Part shown: piece by piece, positions 51,336-59,811 of the stretch
Numbering within the stretch: position 1 is the stretch's first letter
Layout: each line of letters starts with the position of its first letter
From: Candidatus Flavonifractor merdavium
GTDB lineage: Bacteria; Bacillota; Clostridia; Oscillospirales; Oscillospiraceae
Direction of reading: 5' to 3'
DNA length: 64,000 nucleotides
Assembly: GCA_019119335.1 (NCBI GenBank)
Contig: DWXF01000022.1
Location: forward strand, 21,841 to 85,840
Notes under the pieces: model-generated
The model's database searches: none
The model's input: the letters and a program-made list of their open reading frames with translations, nothing else
What the model was told of the DNA's origin: nothing
Translations under genes and position numbers: made by a program

Positions 51336-51827
51336 TTGGAACTGCTGAAGTGGCTGACATCCACCAATCTGGGAGAGATGTTTTTCACCATGCTGGTGTC
51401 TATGGTGCCCGTCATCGAGCTGCGGGGGGGCGTGCCCTTCGGGACCGCCCTGGGTCTGTCGGCGGGTCAGGCGCTGGTGGCCGCCATCATTGGCAATATG
51501 ATCCCCATTCCCTTTATTATTGTCTATATCCGCCGGATTTTTCTCTGGATGCGGCGAAAATCCCAAAAGCTCAACGCCCTGGTGGATAAGCTGGAGAAGA
51601 AGGCCCACCTGAAGGGGCAGAAGGTGAGCAAGTACAAGTATGTGGGCCTGTGGCTCTTTGTGGCTATCCCCCTGCCGGGCACCGGCGCCTGGACGGGGGC
51701 CCTGGCGGCGGCCTTTCTGGACATGCCCCTGCGGAAGGCCCTGCCCTCCATTTTCCTGGGGGTGGTGACCGCCGGGCTGATCATGACCTTTGCCACCGGT
51801 CTGGTGGTGGCCACCGTGGGGGGCTGA
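51336..51827 (+). CDS. COG2426-type small multidrug export family membrane protein
   Basis: 163 residues with four or five membrane helices. The pattern VPVIELRGGVPFGTALGLS and VAIPLPGTGAWTGALAAAFLDMP is typical of this family. AGAGGAG is eight bases from the TTG at 51336, which I take as the start. The GTG at 51327 overlaps the ribosome site. The family name is historical; substrate unknown. Confidence 0.85.
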   Translation: MELLKWLTSTNLGEMFFTMLVSMVPVIELRGGVPFGTALGLSAGQALVAAIIGNMIPIPFIIVYIRRIFLWMRRKSQKLNALVDKLEKKAHLKGQKVSKYKYVGLWLFVAIPLPGTGAWTGALAAAFLDMPLRKALPSIFLGVVTAGLIMTFATGLVVATVGG

Positions 51828-51874
51828 GACCCTTTTTCCCTCCGATGCATAAGATGGGGCGGAGGTGAGCGGTT

Positions 51875-52213
51875 GTGCAGGAGATTTTGCAGGCGGTGTT
51901 CGCGCTGCTGGCGGCGGCGGGGCTGCTGGCCCTGGGCTGGCTGCTGCTGGGCAGGCTGGTAACTCCCATCGGGGATACCGGCGGCCCGGTGTACGCCGTG
52001 GTGCCCGCCGACGGCGGAGGAGAGCATCTGGAGCAGGACGTGAAGGGCCTTTTGTGGCTGCGGGGCGGAAATCTGGCCCGCTTCACCATCGTGATTGCCG
52101 ACAAAGGCCTGAACCCGGCGGGACGGGCGGTGGCGGCGGCTCTGCTGGCCGACTCCACCGGCCTGGTGGTGTGCCCGGCGGAGCAGCTGGGGACGTATAT
52201 TTTGGATAAATAG
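51875..52213 (+). CDS. Membrane-anchored protein of unknown function
   Basis: 112 residues. One hydrophobic N-terminal segment (about 5-30) precedes a soluble alpha/beta domain (VYAVVPADGGGEHLEQDVKGLLWLRGG ... FTIVIADKGLNPAGR ... VVCPAEQLG). GTG start behind GGAGGTGA. It lies 47 bases after the exporter and 60 before recD2. No family recognised. Confidence 0.75.
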   Translation: MQEILQAVFALLAAAGLLALGWLLLGRLVTPIGDTGGPVYAVVPADGGGEHLEQDVKGLLWLRGGNLARFTIVIADKGLNPAGRAVAAALLADSTGLVVCPAEQLGTYILDK

Positions 52214-52273
52214 GATTCGACAAACCAGCCGCTTGATGGTATGATATCCCTGAACAGACAAGGAGGGGCAGCC

Positions 52274-54481
52274 ATGCAGGAGGCGGAACAGACTTACATC
52301 GAGGGCACCGTGTCAGCCGTAGTCTACCAGAACCAGGAGAACGGCTACACGGTGCTCCGTCTTGACGTGGGGGACGGGGCCGCCATCACTGTGGTGGGCT
52401 GTATGCCCGGCGTGGCCCCCGGGGAGGGGATCTCGGTCCAGGGGGCCTGGATGCGCCACGCCTCTTACGGGGAGCAGTTCAAGGCCGAGGCGGTGGAGCG
52501 GCGGCTGCCCGCGGGAACGAAAGCCATTTATGATTACCTTTCCTCCGGGGCGGTGCGGGGCATTGGGGCCGCTATTGCCCGGCGGATGGTGGAGGAGTTT
52601 GGAGAGGACGCCCTCCGGGTGCTGGAGGAGCACCCGGAGCAGTTGACCAAGATCAAGGGAATCACCCGCAAGCGGGCCCTGGCCATCGGGGAAAACTTCC
52701 GGCTCCAAATGGGCATGCGCCGGCTGCTGGAATTTCTGGGGGAGCATGAGGTGCCCCTCCAGCTGGCCATGCCCCTCTACCGTAAGTTCGGGGACCGGGC
52801 GCTGGAGGCCATCCGGGGCAACCCCTACCTGCTGGTGGACGAGGAGCTGGGGGTGGCCTTTTCCGACGCCGACCAGCTGGCCCTGTCCATGGGCATGGAG
52901 GGGGATGACCCCCAGCGGGTGGAGGCCGCCCTGCTCTTTGAACTGACCCACAACCTGGACAACGGCCACACCTTCCTGCCCCGGCGGAAGCTGATTCCCG
53001 CCACCGCCCAGCTTATCGGGGTGGAGGACGAGGCTCTGGAGGACGCCCTGGAGACCCTGCTGGAGCGGGGCGAGGTGATTCAGGAGGCGGTGGCCGGGGA
53101 GGAGGCGGTGTACCTCCATGACCTGTGCGAGGCGGAGCAGTACGTGGCTTGGCGGATCACCGAGATGGCCCGAGGGGAGCTGACGGTTCCCCGGGGGCTG
53201 GACAGGCTCATTGACCGGCTCCAGGCCGACCAGGGGATCACCTATGCCCCCCAGCAGCGCCAGGCGGTGATGCTGGCGGCCCAGCGGCAGGTGATGCTCC
53301 TTACCGGCGGCCCCGGCACCGGCAAGACCACCTCTCTGCGGGGTGTGCTGGCCCTTTTTGAGGAGCTGGGGCTGGAGACCGCCCTGGCCGCCCCCACTGG
53401 CCGGGCGGCCAAGCGGCTGGGGGAGCTGTGCGGGGCGGAGGGATACACCATCCACCGCCTGCTGGAGACCCAGTACGACCCTCATTCCGGCCGCCTGGTG
53501 TTTGCCCACGACGAGGAGGACCCCCTGAAGGCGGACGCCGTTATCGTGGACGAGACCTCCATGGTGGATATCGTGCTCATGCGGGGCCTGCTGTCCGCTC
53601 TGCGGCCCGACTGCCGGCTGATCCTGGTGGGAGACCCGGACCAGCTGCCCAGCGTGGGGGCGGGCAACCTGTTCTCCGACCTCATCCGCAGCGGGGTGGT
53701 GCCCATGGTGCGGCTGACGGAGATCTTCCGCCAGGCCGCCGAGAGCGCCATTGTCCGCAACGCTCACGGGGTCAACCGGGGAGAGCTGCCCGACCTGAAG
53801 GACCGGGAGCACGACTTTTTCTTCCTCCGGCGGAAGGACCCCGCCCGGGCCGCCGAGACCATCGTGGAGCTGGTGCAGACCCGCCTGCCCAACAACATGG
53901 GCATCCCCGCCGACCAGATCCAGGTGCTCTCCCCCACCCGCAAGCGGGTGGCGGGTACCGCCAGCCTGAACCGGGCCATTCAGGAGGCGGTGAATCCCCC
54001 CTCGCCCGACCGGCCGGAGCGGCGGTTCGGGGAGTATGTGTTCCGCCAGGGGGACCGGGTCATGCAGGTGCGCAACAACTATGATGTGGTGTGGAAGGAC
54101 GGCCTGACCTCCGGCATGGGAATCTTTAACGGGGATATCGGTCGGATCATCCGGGTGGACAACCGGGAGCAGACCCTGACGGTGGACTTTGAGGGCCGGC
54201 AGGTGGAGTATACCCCCGACATGCTGGTGGAGCTGGAGCCCGCTTACGCCATCACGGTCCACAAGGCTCAGGGCAGCGAGTACCGGGCGGTGGTGCTGTC
54301 GGTAAGCGAGGGACCCTCCGTGCTCCTCACCCGGGGGGTGCTGTATACCGCCATCACCCGGGCCCGGGAGCTGCTAATCCTGGTGGGAGACGAGGAAGTG
54401 GTGGCCGCCATGACCGCCAACGACCGCCAGCAGAGAAGGTATTCCGGCCTGCGGTGGCGGCTGGTGCAGATGGCGGAATAG
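52274..54481 (+). CDS. recD2: ATP-dependent RecD-like DNA helicase RecD2
   Basis: 735 residues with the RecD2 layout: an OB-like and helix-hairpin-helix N-terminal region (GIGAAIARRMVEEFG ... IKGITRKRALAIGE, about 95-140), then SF1 helicase motifs. Walker A is LTGGPGTGKTT (near 342-352), motif II DETSMVD, motif III GDPDQLPSVGAG, and the UvrD-like C-terminal end TVHKAQGSEYRAV and YTAITRARELL. It unwinds DNA 5' to 3' and works in repair without RecBC. The start at 52274 has AAGGAGGGG. A large palindromic element follows the stop. Confidence 0.95.
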   Translation: MQEAEQTYIEGTVSAVVYQNQENGYTVLRLDVGDGAAITVVGCMPGVAPGEGISVQGAWMRHASYGEQFKAEAVERRLPAGTKAIYDYLSSGAVRGIGAAIARRMVEEFGEDALRVLEEHPEQLTKIKGITRKRALAIGENFRLQMGMRRLLEFLGEHEVPLQLAMPLYRKFGDRALEAIRGNPYLLVDEELGVAFSDADQLALSMGMEGDDPQRVEAALLFELTHNLDNGHTFLPRRKLIPATAQLIGVEDEALEDALETLLERGEVIQEAVAGEEAVYLHDLCEAEQYVAWRITEMARGELTVPRGLDRLIDRLQADQGITYAPQQRQAVMLAAQRQVMLLTGGPGTGKTTSLRGVLALFEELGLETALAAPTGRAAKRLGELCGAEGYTIHRLLETQYDPHSGRLVFAHDEEDPLKADAVIVDETSMVDIVLMRGLLSALRPDCRLILVGDPDQLPSVGAGNLFSDLIRSGVVPMVRLTEIFRQAAESAIVRNAHGVNRGELPDLKDREHDFFFLRRKDPARAAETIVELVQTRLPNNMGIPADQIQVLSPTRKRVAGTASLNRAIQEAVNPPSPDRPERRFGEYVFRQGDRVMQVRNNYDVVWKDGLTSGMGIFNGDIGRIIRVDNREQTLTVDFEGRQVEYTPDMLVELEPAYAITVHKAQGSEYRAVVLSVSEGPSVLLTRGVLYTAITRARELLILVGDEEVVAAMTANDRQQRRYSGLRWRLVQMAE

Positions 54482-54498
54482 TGTGCAATCAGAGGCCG

Positions 54499-54876
54499 AT
54501 GCCTCCGGCGGCCCACTTTCGACTGGCCGAAAGTGGGCAAAGGCCAATTAAGGCGGGGGATTCCGATTTCCCCCGCCTTAATAATCCACCCCTTAAAACG
54601 GCCAATCAGGGGGGCCTGCGGGCCCCCCTATTGGATGTACCCCCCGGAGGGGCACTTGCTCCACCTGGCCGGTGCGGCGGGGCCGTTACGGAGTAAGGCC
54701 CCGCCGCCGGGAGACTGGCAGGAGAACAGCCTGGGGGAGATTCCAAAGATGGGGGAACCGCAGTTCCCCCTCTTTGGTCGTTTTAAGGAGAGGGTACAGG
54801 GGGAGGGAAATCGAAATCCCTCCCCCTGTTGGCCTTTCGCCCCTTTCCGCCAGTGGAAAGGGGCCCGCCGGAGGCA
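54499..54876. repeat. 378-bp palindromic element made of nested hairpins
   Basis: No gene is credible here. About 45-base terminal inverted repeats (TGCCTCCGGCGG outer ends) each contain a hairpin. Further matching hairpins lie inside each arm: left 54511-54538, 54548-54581 and 54608-54629; right 54743-54777, 54796-54829 and 54839-54864. A central 11-bp stem (54674-54684/54697-54707) is the apex. Loops are conserved between arms while stem bases differ in paired fashion. It resembles a non-autonomous mobile element or structured RNA. Family unknown. Confidence 0.7.
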
Positions 54877-54971
54877 ACGCAAATTTTGTGCCGTAAAAAT
54901 GCACTAAGAATAAACTAGGTTTGCAGTACAAAGGATATGCTTTGCTTACCAAAGATCAGGGGGCAAAGCAT

Positions 54972-55148
54972 ATGGGAAAGACAAACCATCTCAGCATTCG
55001 TACCGATAAGGAACTCCATGATAAGCTGCAATATGTGGCGGCTTATGAGGGGCGTTCCATGAGCGGACAGATTTTGTATCTGATCCAGAGCTGTATTCGG
55101 AGATTTGAACAGGAAAACGGCCCCATTCCAGTGGAGAGCGAAAAATGA
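54972..55148 (+). CDS. Small ribbon-helix-helix (Arc/MetJ-type) DNA-binding protein
   Basis: 58 residues. HLSIRTDKELHDKLQYVAAYEGRSMSGQILYLIQ fits one beta strand and two helices of Arc-type RHH proteins. AGGGGG lies upstream of the ATG at 54972. The stop overlaps the comF start as ATGA. It lies just after the palindromic element. Its target is unknown; no toxin partner is adjacent, as comF is the only coupled gene. Confidence 0.8.
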   Translation: MGKTNHLSIRTDKELHDKLQYVAAYEGRSMSGQILYLIQSCIRRFEQENGPIPVESEK

Positions 55149-55801
55149 GCGGCTGGGCGGCGAAGCTGTTGGATCTGCTGTTCCCGCCCAGATGCGTCTT
55201 TTGCGGCAAGCTTCTGCCCACGGGGGCGACCCACCTCTGCCCCCGCTGTCAGGAGGAGCTGCCCTGGCTGGAGGGCGCGGCGGCGGAGCAGGAGGGGGAA
55301 TTTTTCTCCCTGTGCGTCTCCCCGCTGCGGTATCAGGACAAGGTGCGGGAGTCGTTTCACCGGTACAAATTTCAGGGCCGCCGGGGCTACCACAAGGCCT
55401 ACGGCCTGCTGGTGGCCCAGTGTGTCCATGACCATCTGGCGGGGCGGTATGACCTGATCACCTGGGTGCCCCTCTCCAGCAAGCGGAAACGGGAGCGGGG
55501 CTACGACCAGGCCTTTCTGCTGGCCAGCGCCGCGGCGCTGGAGCTGGGGGAGGTGGCGGTGGAGACTCTGCGCAAGGCCAGGGACAACACGCCCCAGTCC
55601 GGCCTGGAGGGAGAAGCGGAGCGCCGGGCCAATGTGCTGGGCGCCTACCAGCCGGTGGACCCGGAACTGGTGGCGGGCAAGCGGGTGCTTCTCATTGACG
55701 ATGTGGTGACCACCGGCTCCACCTTGTCGGAGTGCGCCCGGACGCTGCGCACCATGGGCGCGGCTGATGTGGTGTGTGCGGCTCTTGCACGGGCCCATTG
55801 A
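55145..55801 (+). CDS. ComF family phosphoribosyltransferase-like protein
   Basis: 218 residues. An N-terminal four-Cys zinc finger (CVFCGKLLP ... CPRC, about 18-41), then a type I phosphoribosyltransferase domain with the PRPP loop VLLIDDVVTTGSTL and the LSSKRKRERGYDQAFLL motif typical of ComFC. ComF proteins act in DNA uptake during transformation. It is coupled to the RHH protein by a four-base overlap; comFA is not adjacent. Confidence 0.92.
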   Translation: MSGWAAKLLDLLFPPRCVFCGKLLPTGATHLCPRCQEELPWLEGAAAEQEGEFFSLCVSPLRYQDKVRESFHRYKFQGRRGYHKAYGLLVAQCVHDHLAGRYDLITWVPLSSKRKRERGYDQAFLLASAAALELGEVAVETLRKARDNTPQSGLEGEAERRANVLGAYQPVDPELVAGKRVLLIDDVVTTGSTLSECARTLRTMGAADVVCAALARAH

Positions 55802-55833
55802 CGAAAATTTAAGAAAATTCGGAGAAAATGCCG

Positions 55834-55862
55834 TTGAAAAGGGGATAGTAGTCCGGTATAAT
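55834..55862 (+). promoter_or_regulatory. Promoter of mreB
   Basis: TTGAAA (55834-55839), 17 bases, TATAAT (55857-55862). Confidence 0.88.
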
Positions 55863-55930
55863 AATAGGGACTATCCATGTGGTTTTGGGATACACTAAAA
55901 ATATAGGTTTTATAACTATGAGGTGCTGAT

Positions 55931-56953
55931 ATGTTCACAAAAGATATCGGGATTGATCTGGGCACGGCCTCGATCCTGGTCTATGTAAAAGGCAAGGGCG
56001 TGGTACTGCGGGAGCCCTCCGTGGTGGCTATTGACAAGAATACGGGTAAGCTGCTGAAGGTGGGCACCGAGGCCCAGCAGATGCTGGGGCGTACCCCCGG
56101 CAACATTGTGGCCATCCGTCCCCTGCGGGAGGGCGTGATCTCCGACTACGACATGACCGAGCGGATGCTGAAGGAGTTTATCCGCAAGGTGACCTCCTTC
56201 CGACTGTTCAAGCCCCGCATCGTCATCTGCGTCCCCTCCGGCATCACCGAGGTGGAGGAGCGCGCCGTCATCGACGCGGGTATTCAGGCCGGCGCCCGCC
56301 GGGTGTACCTCATTGAGGAGCCGGTGGCCGCCGCCATCGGCGCGGGCATCGACATCGCCAAGCCCGACGGCCATATGATCGTGGACATCGGCGGCGGTAC
56401 CACCGATATCGCCGTCATCTCCCTGTCCGGCATCGTGGAGTCCACCTCCATCAAGATCGCCGGCGACCAGTTTGACGAGGCCATTGTGAAATACATCCGC
56501 CGCAAGCACAACGTGCTCATCGGCGAGCGGACGGCCGAGGAGCTGAAAATGCAGATCGGCTGCGTGTTTCCCCGTCCCGAGGAGCAGACGGTGGAGATCA
56601 AGGGCCGCTGCCTGATGACCGGCCTGCCCCGGGTGTTCTCCGTGTCCTCCAGCGAGATGATCGAGGCCTTTGAGGAGGTCTCCACCCGGATTCTGGAGGC
56701 CATCCACGGCGTGCTGGAGCGCACGCCCCCCGAGCTGGTGGCCGATATCTCCACCAACGGCATTTGCATGACCGGCGGCGGCTCTCTGGTGTGGGGCTTT
56801 GACAAGCTCATCGAGTCCCATACCGGTATCGAGACCCACGTGGCCGACGACGCCATTTCCTGCGTGGCCTACGGCACCGGCAAGAGCCTGGACGACGTGG
56901 ACAGCATGCAGGACGGCACCATCAACCTCTCCCGGCGCAAGCAGATGAACTGA
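55931..56953 (+). CDS. mreB: Rod-shape-determining protein MreB/Mbl
   Basis: 340 residues, bacterial actin. Phosphate loops GIDLGTASILVY (about 7-18) and VDIGGGTTDIAV, and the adenosine-binding ICMTGGGSLVWG, are intact. It forms membrane-bound filaments that guide wall synthesis. It stands alone, without mreC/mreD, as is usual for Mbl-type paralogues in Firmicutes; which paralogue cannot be settled here. Confidence 0.93.
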   Translation: MFTKDIGIDLGTASILVYVKGKGVVLREPSVVAIDKNTGKLLKVGTEAQQMLGRTPGNIVAIRPLREGVISDYDMTERMLKEFIRKVTSFRLFKPRIVICVPSGITEVEERAVIDAGIQAGARRVYLIEEPVAAAIGAGIDIAKPDGHMIVDIGGGTTDIAVISLSGIVESTSIKIAGDQFDEAIVKYIRRKHNVLIGERTAEELKMQIGCVFPRPEEQTVEIKGRCLMTGLPRVFSVSSSEMIEAFEEVSTRILEAIHGVLERTPPELVADISTNGICMTGGGSLVWGFDKLIESHTGIETHVADDAISCVAYGTGKSLDDVDSMQDGTINLSRRKQMN

Positions 56954-56962
56954 ATCACCAAA

Positions 56963-56991
56963 GCCCCCGGCGTCCGCCGGGGACTTTTTTT
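56963..56991 (+). terminator. Terminator after mreB
   Basis: A GC-rich stem (CCCCGGC with GCCGGGG) followed by CTTTTTTT. Confidence 0.85.
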
Positions 56992-57003
56992 CGCCTGGAG
57001 TGG

Positions 57004-57032
57004 TTGAAACGGCGGGTTTGGTACGGTATACT
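57004..57032 (+). promoter_or_regulatory. Promoter of the transketolase operon
   Basis: TTGAAA (57004-57009), 17 bases, TATACT (57027-57032). Confidence 0.75.
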
Positions 57033-57085
57033 GAGACAAGAGAAACGGCCCTGCGGCCTAATTGAGAAATGGAAAGGTGAATCGG

Positions 57086-57997
57086 ATGGAACAGTCAAAG
57101 GTCCAGACCATAGCCGTGACCGCCGCCCGGGGGCGGCTGCTGGCTATGGATATGGTGCACGCCGCGGCCTCCGGCCACATTGGCGGCTCCCTGTCCTCCA
57201 TGGACATTCTTACCACGCTGTATTTCCACGTCATGCGGGTGAACCCCGCCAACCCCAGGGATCCGGAGCGGGACCGGTTTGTGCTCTCCAAGGGGCATTG
57301 TACCCCCGCCCTCTACCCCATGCTGGCTCTGCGGGGCTTTTTCCCGGTGTCCGAGCTGTCCGCGTTCCGGCGCATTGACGGGCATATGTCCGGCCACGCC
57401 GAGATGCACGATGTGAAGGGTGTGGATATGTCCACCGGTTCTCTGGGCCAGGGCATTTCCGCCGCCGTGGGCATGGCTCTGGCGGGCAAGGCGGACCAGA
57501 AGGACTACCGGGTGTACACCCTGCTGGGCGACGGCGAGATCGAGGAGGGCCAGGTTTGGGAGGCCGCCATGTCCGCCGCCAAGTACCACCTGGACAACCT
57601 GTGCGCCATTGTGGACGTGAACGGCCTGCAGATCGACGGCCCCACCGCCGAGGTGATGCCCTCCGAACCCCTGGACAAGAAGTTTGAGGCCTTCAACTGG
57701 AATGTGCTCCACGTGGACGGCCACGACTTTGACGCCCTGGACAAGGCCTTCCAGGCGGCCGCCGCCTGCAAGGGCAAGCCCACTGTGCTGCTGGCCAAGA
57801 CCGTCAAGGGCAAGGGGGTCTCCTTCATGGAGAACAACTTCGGCTGGCACGGCAAGGCCCCCAACGACGAGCAGTACGCCCAGGCCCACGGGGAGCTGCT
57901 CCAGGGGCTGATGGAGCGGATGGAGCAGGCCGGCCTGCCGGCGTCGGAGCAGACCGCCACCACTTACGGCGTGCTCAGCGACAAGGAGGGAGTGTAA
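57086..57997 (+). CDS. Transketolase, N-terminal subunit
   Basis: 303 residues covering the thiamine-diphosphate PP domain: SGHIGGSLSSMD, SKGHCTPALYP, and the TPP motif GDGEIEEGQVWEAA. In many anaerobes transketolase is split into two genes, and the second follows after three bases. The ATG at 57086 has AAAGGTGA upstream. Together they move two-carbon units in the non-oxidative pentose phosphate pathway. Confidence 0.94.
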   Translation: MEQSKVQTIAVTAARGRLLAMDMVHAAASGHIGGSLSSMDILTTLYFHVMRVNPANPRDPERDRFVLSKGHCTPALYPMLALRGFFPVSELSAFRRIDGHMSGHAEMHDVKGVDMSTGSLGQGISAAVGMALAGKADQKDYRVYTLLGDGEIEEGQVWEAAMSAAKYHLDNLCAIVDVNGLQIDGPTAEVMPSEPLDKKFEAFNWNVLHVDGHDFDALDKAFQAAAACKGKPTVLLAKTVKGKGVSFMENNFGWHGKAPNDEQYAQAHGELLQGLMERMEQAGLPASEQTATTYGVLSDKEGV

Positions 57998-58000
57998 GCC

Positions 58001-58948
58001 ATGAGTGAGAAGATCGCCACCCGGGCGGCCTACGGCAAGGCGCTGGCGGAGCTGGGCAGCCAGTATCCCAATCTGGTGGTGCTGGACGCCGACCTGTCCG
58101 GTTCCACCCAGAGCCAGTTCTTTGCCAAGGCCTTTCCCGAGCGCTTTTACAACATGGGTATTGCCGAGGCCAACATGACCGGCGTGGCCGCCGGTCTGGC
58201 TACCTGCGGCAAGATGCCCTTTACCAACACCTTCGCCATGTTTGCCGCCGGCCGGGCCTACGAGCAGGTGCGCAACTCTGTGGCCTATCCCCGGCTTAAC
58301 GTAAAGATTGTGGGCTCCCACGGCGGCCTGTCCGTAGGCGAGGACGGCGCCACCCACCAGTGTATTGAGGACTACGCTCTCATGCGTGCTATCCCCAATA
58401 TGATGGTGCTCTCCCCCTGCGACGGCCCCGAGATGCGTCTGGCGGTAAAGGCCCTGCTGGACTACGACGGCCCGGCCTATATGCGCCTGGGCCGGCTGGC
58501 AGTGGACAGCATCACCGACGAAGTGCCCGGCTATACCTTCCAGCTGGGCAAGGGCTCCGTCCTGCGGGACGGCGGCGATGTGACGGTGATCGCCACCGGC
58601 ATGATGGTGCAGATGGCCTATGCCGCCGCCCAGACTCTGGAGGGAGAGGGGATCTCCGTCCGGGTCATCGACATGCACACCATCAAGCCTCTGGACCATG
58701 AGCTGGTGCTGAAGGCCGCCCTGGAGACCCGGTGCATCGTCACCAGCGAGGAGCACACCGTCATCGGCGGCCTGGGCGCCGCCGTGGCCGAGTTCCTGTC
58801 CGAGCACTGCCCGGTGCCGGTGGTGCGCCACGGGGTCAACGACGAGTTTGGCCATTCCGGCGAGGCCAAGGCGGTGCTGAAGGCCTATGGCCTTACCCCG
58901 GAGGGGATTGCCGACAAGGTACGCCAGGCCATGAAGCTGAAGAAATGA
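58001..58948 (+). CDS. Transketolase, C-terminal subunit
   Basis: 315 residues with the Pyr domain (VVLDADLSGSTQS, FYNMGIAEANMTGVAAG with the catalytic Glu, GEDGATHQCIEDYALMRAIPN) and the C-terminal domain (VRVIDMHTIKPLD, TSEEHTVIGGLGAAV). It partners the preceding N-terminal subunit and overlaps the HAD gene by four bases. Confidence 0.94.
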   Translation: MSEKIATRAAYGKALAELGSQYPNLVVLDADLSGSTQSQFFAKAFPERFYNMGIAEANMTGVAAGLATCGKMPFTNTFAMFAAGRAYEQVRNSVAYPRLNVKIVGSHGGLSVGEDGATHQCIEDYALMRAIPNMMVLSPCDGPEMRLAVKALLDYDGPAYMRLGRLAVDSITDEVPGYTFQLGKGSVLRDGGDVTVIATGMMVQMAYAAAQTLEGEGISVRVIDMHTIKPLDHELVLKAALETRCIVTSEEHTVIGGLGAAVAEFLSEHCPVPVVRHGVNDEFGHSGEAKAVLKAYGLTPEGIADKVRQAMKLKK

Positions 58949-59772
58949 ACGATATACGACTGATTTGCCTGGACATGGACGGCACCTTGCTGGACGAGGA
59001 CCACGCCACGGTGCCCGAGCGCAACGTGGCCGCCCTCCGGTCGGCGGCGGAGCGGGGGGCGGCCGTCTCCATTGCCAGCGGCCGGGCCTGGGATCTGCTG
59101 CGGGATGTCCATGAGCAGTTGGGGGTCACCCGATATGCGGTGCTCTCCAACGGCGCGGCGGTGCTGGATGTGGCCACCGGAGAGTGGCTGTACGAAAACT
59201 GTGTGCCCGACGAGAGCAGGATTAAGCTCATCGACCTGCTGCTGGACTGGGGCCTGCCTGTGGAAATATACAGCCGGGGAAAGAACTATATCCAGCTGGA
59301 TCAGCGGGAGCAGGTGCTGCAGAACGCCTTCAGTCCCCGGTTCAGGCGGGTCCTGGAGACCTGTTCTGAGTTTCCTGAAAGGCTGAACGAGGCCATTCCG
59401 GCGGGGACTGTGGAAAAGATCCACGTCTTTTACGTCCCACCGGAGCGGCGGGAGGAGCTGAAGCGGCAGGCGCTGGCCTGGGGCCCGCTGTCCATCACCA
59501 ACTCCTTCCAGAACAATATGGAGTTTACCGCCGCCGGCGTCAACAAGGGTACGGCGGTGCAGGCCCTGTGCGCCAGGCTGGGCATCGGGCCGGAGCAGGT
59601 GATGGCCTTCGGCGACGCGGGCAATGACCTGGAGATGCTCCGCTGGGCGGGGTGGTCCTTTGCCATGGCCAACGGCAGCCAGGAGGCCAAGGCCGCCGCC
59701 CGGTACGTCACCGGTACCAATCACGAGGCCGGCGTGGGTATGGCGGTGAAGCAGTATCTGCTGAACGATTAA
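58945..59772 (+). CDS. HAD-superfamily Cof-type phosphatase
   Basis: 275 residues. Motif I is LDMDGTLLD (about 9-17), motif II Ser in SIASGR, a C2B cap in the middle and the motif III/IV region VNKGTAVQAL ... FGDAGNDLEML. Such enzymes dephosphorylate sugar phosphates or flavin-related compounds. It starts within the transketolase stop (ATGA), so it belongs to that operon; a sugar-phosphate substrate is plausible. The open frame upstream of 58945 lies in another gene and is rejected. Confidence 0.92.
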   Translation: MNDIRLICLDMDGTLLDEDHATVPERNVAALRSAAERGAAVSIASGRAWDLLRDVHEQLGVTRYAVLSNGAAVLDVATGEWLYENCVPDESRIKLIDLLLDWGLPVEIYSRGKNYIQLDQREQVLQNAFSPRFRRVLETCSEFPERLNEAIPAGTVEKIHVFYVPPERREELKRQALAWGPLSITNSFQNNMEFTAAGVNKGTAVQALCARLGIGPEQVMAFGDAGNDLEMLRWAGWSFAMANGSQEAKAAARYVTGTNHEAGVGMAVKQYLLND

Positions 59773-59811
59773 AAAAGCGGCGCATGACCCAGTCATGCGC
59801 CGCTTTTTTCC
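59771..59811. terminator. Bidirectional terminator
   Basis: An 18-bp stem (59771-59788 with 59792-59809) with CCA loop, A run on the left and T run on the right. It lies between convergent genes. Confidence 0.9.

Noticed and set aside
54533..54907. Open frames of 74-124 codons inside the palindromic element on both strands
   Set aside because: They read through perfect hairpins, encode low-complexity Pro/Arg/Gly-rich sequence and have no ribosome site.
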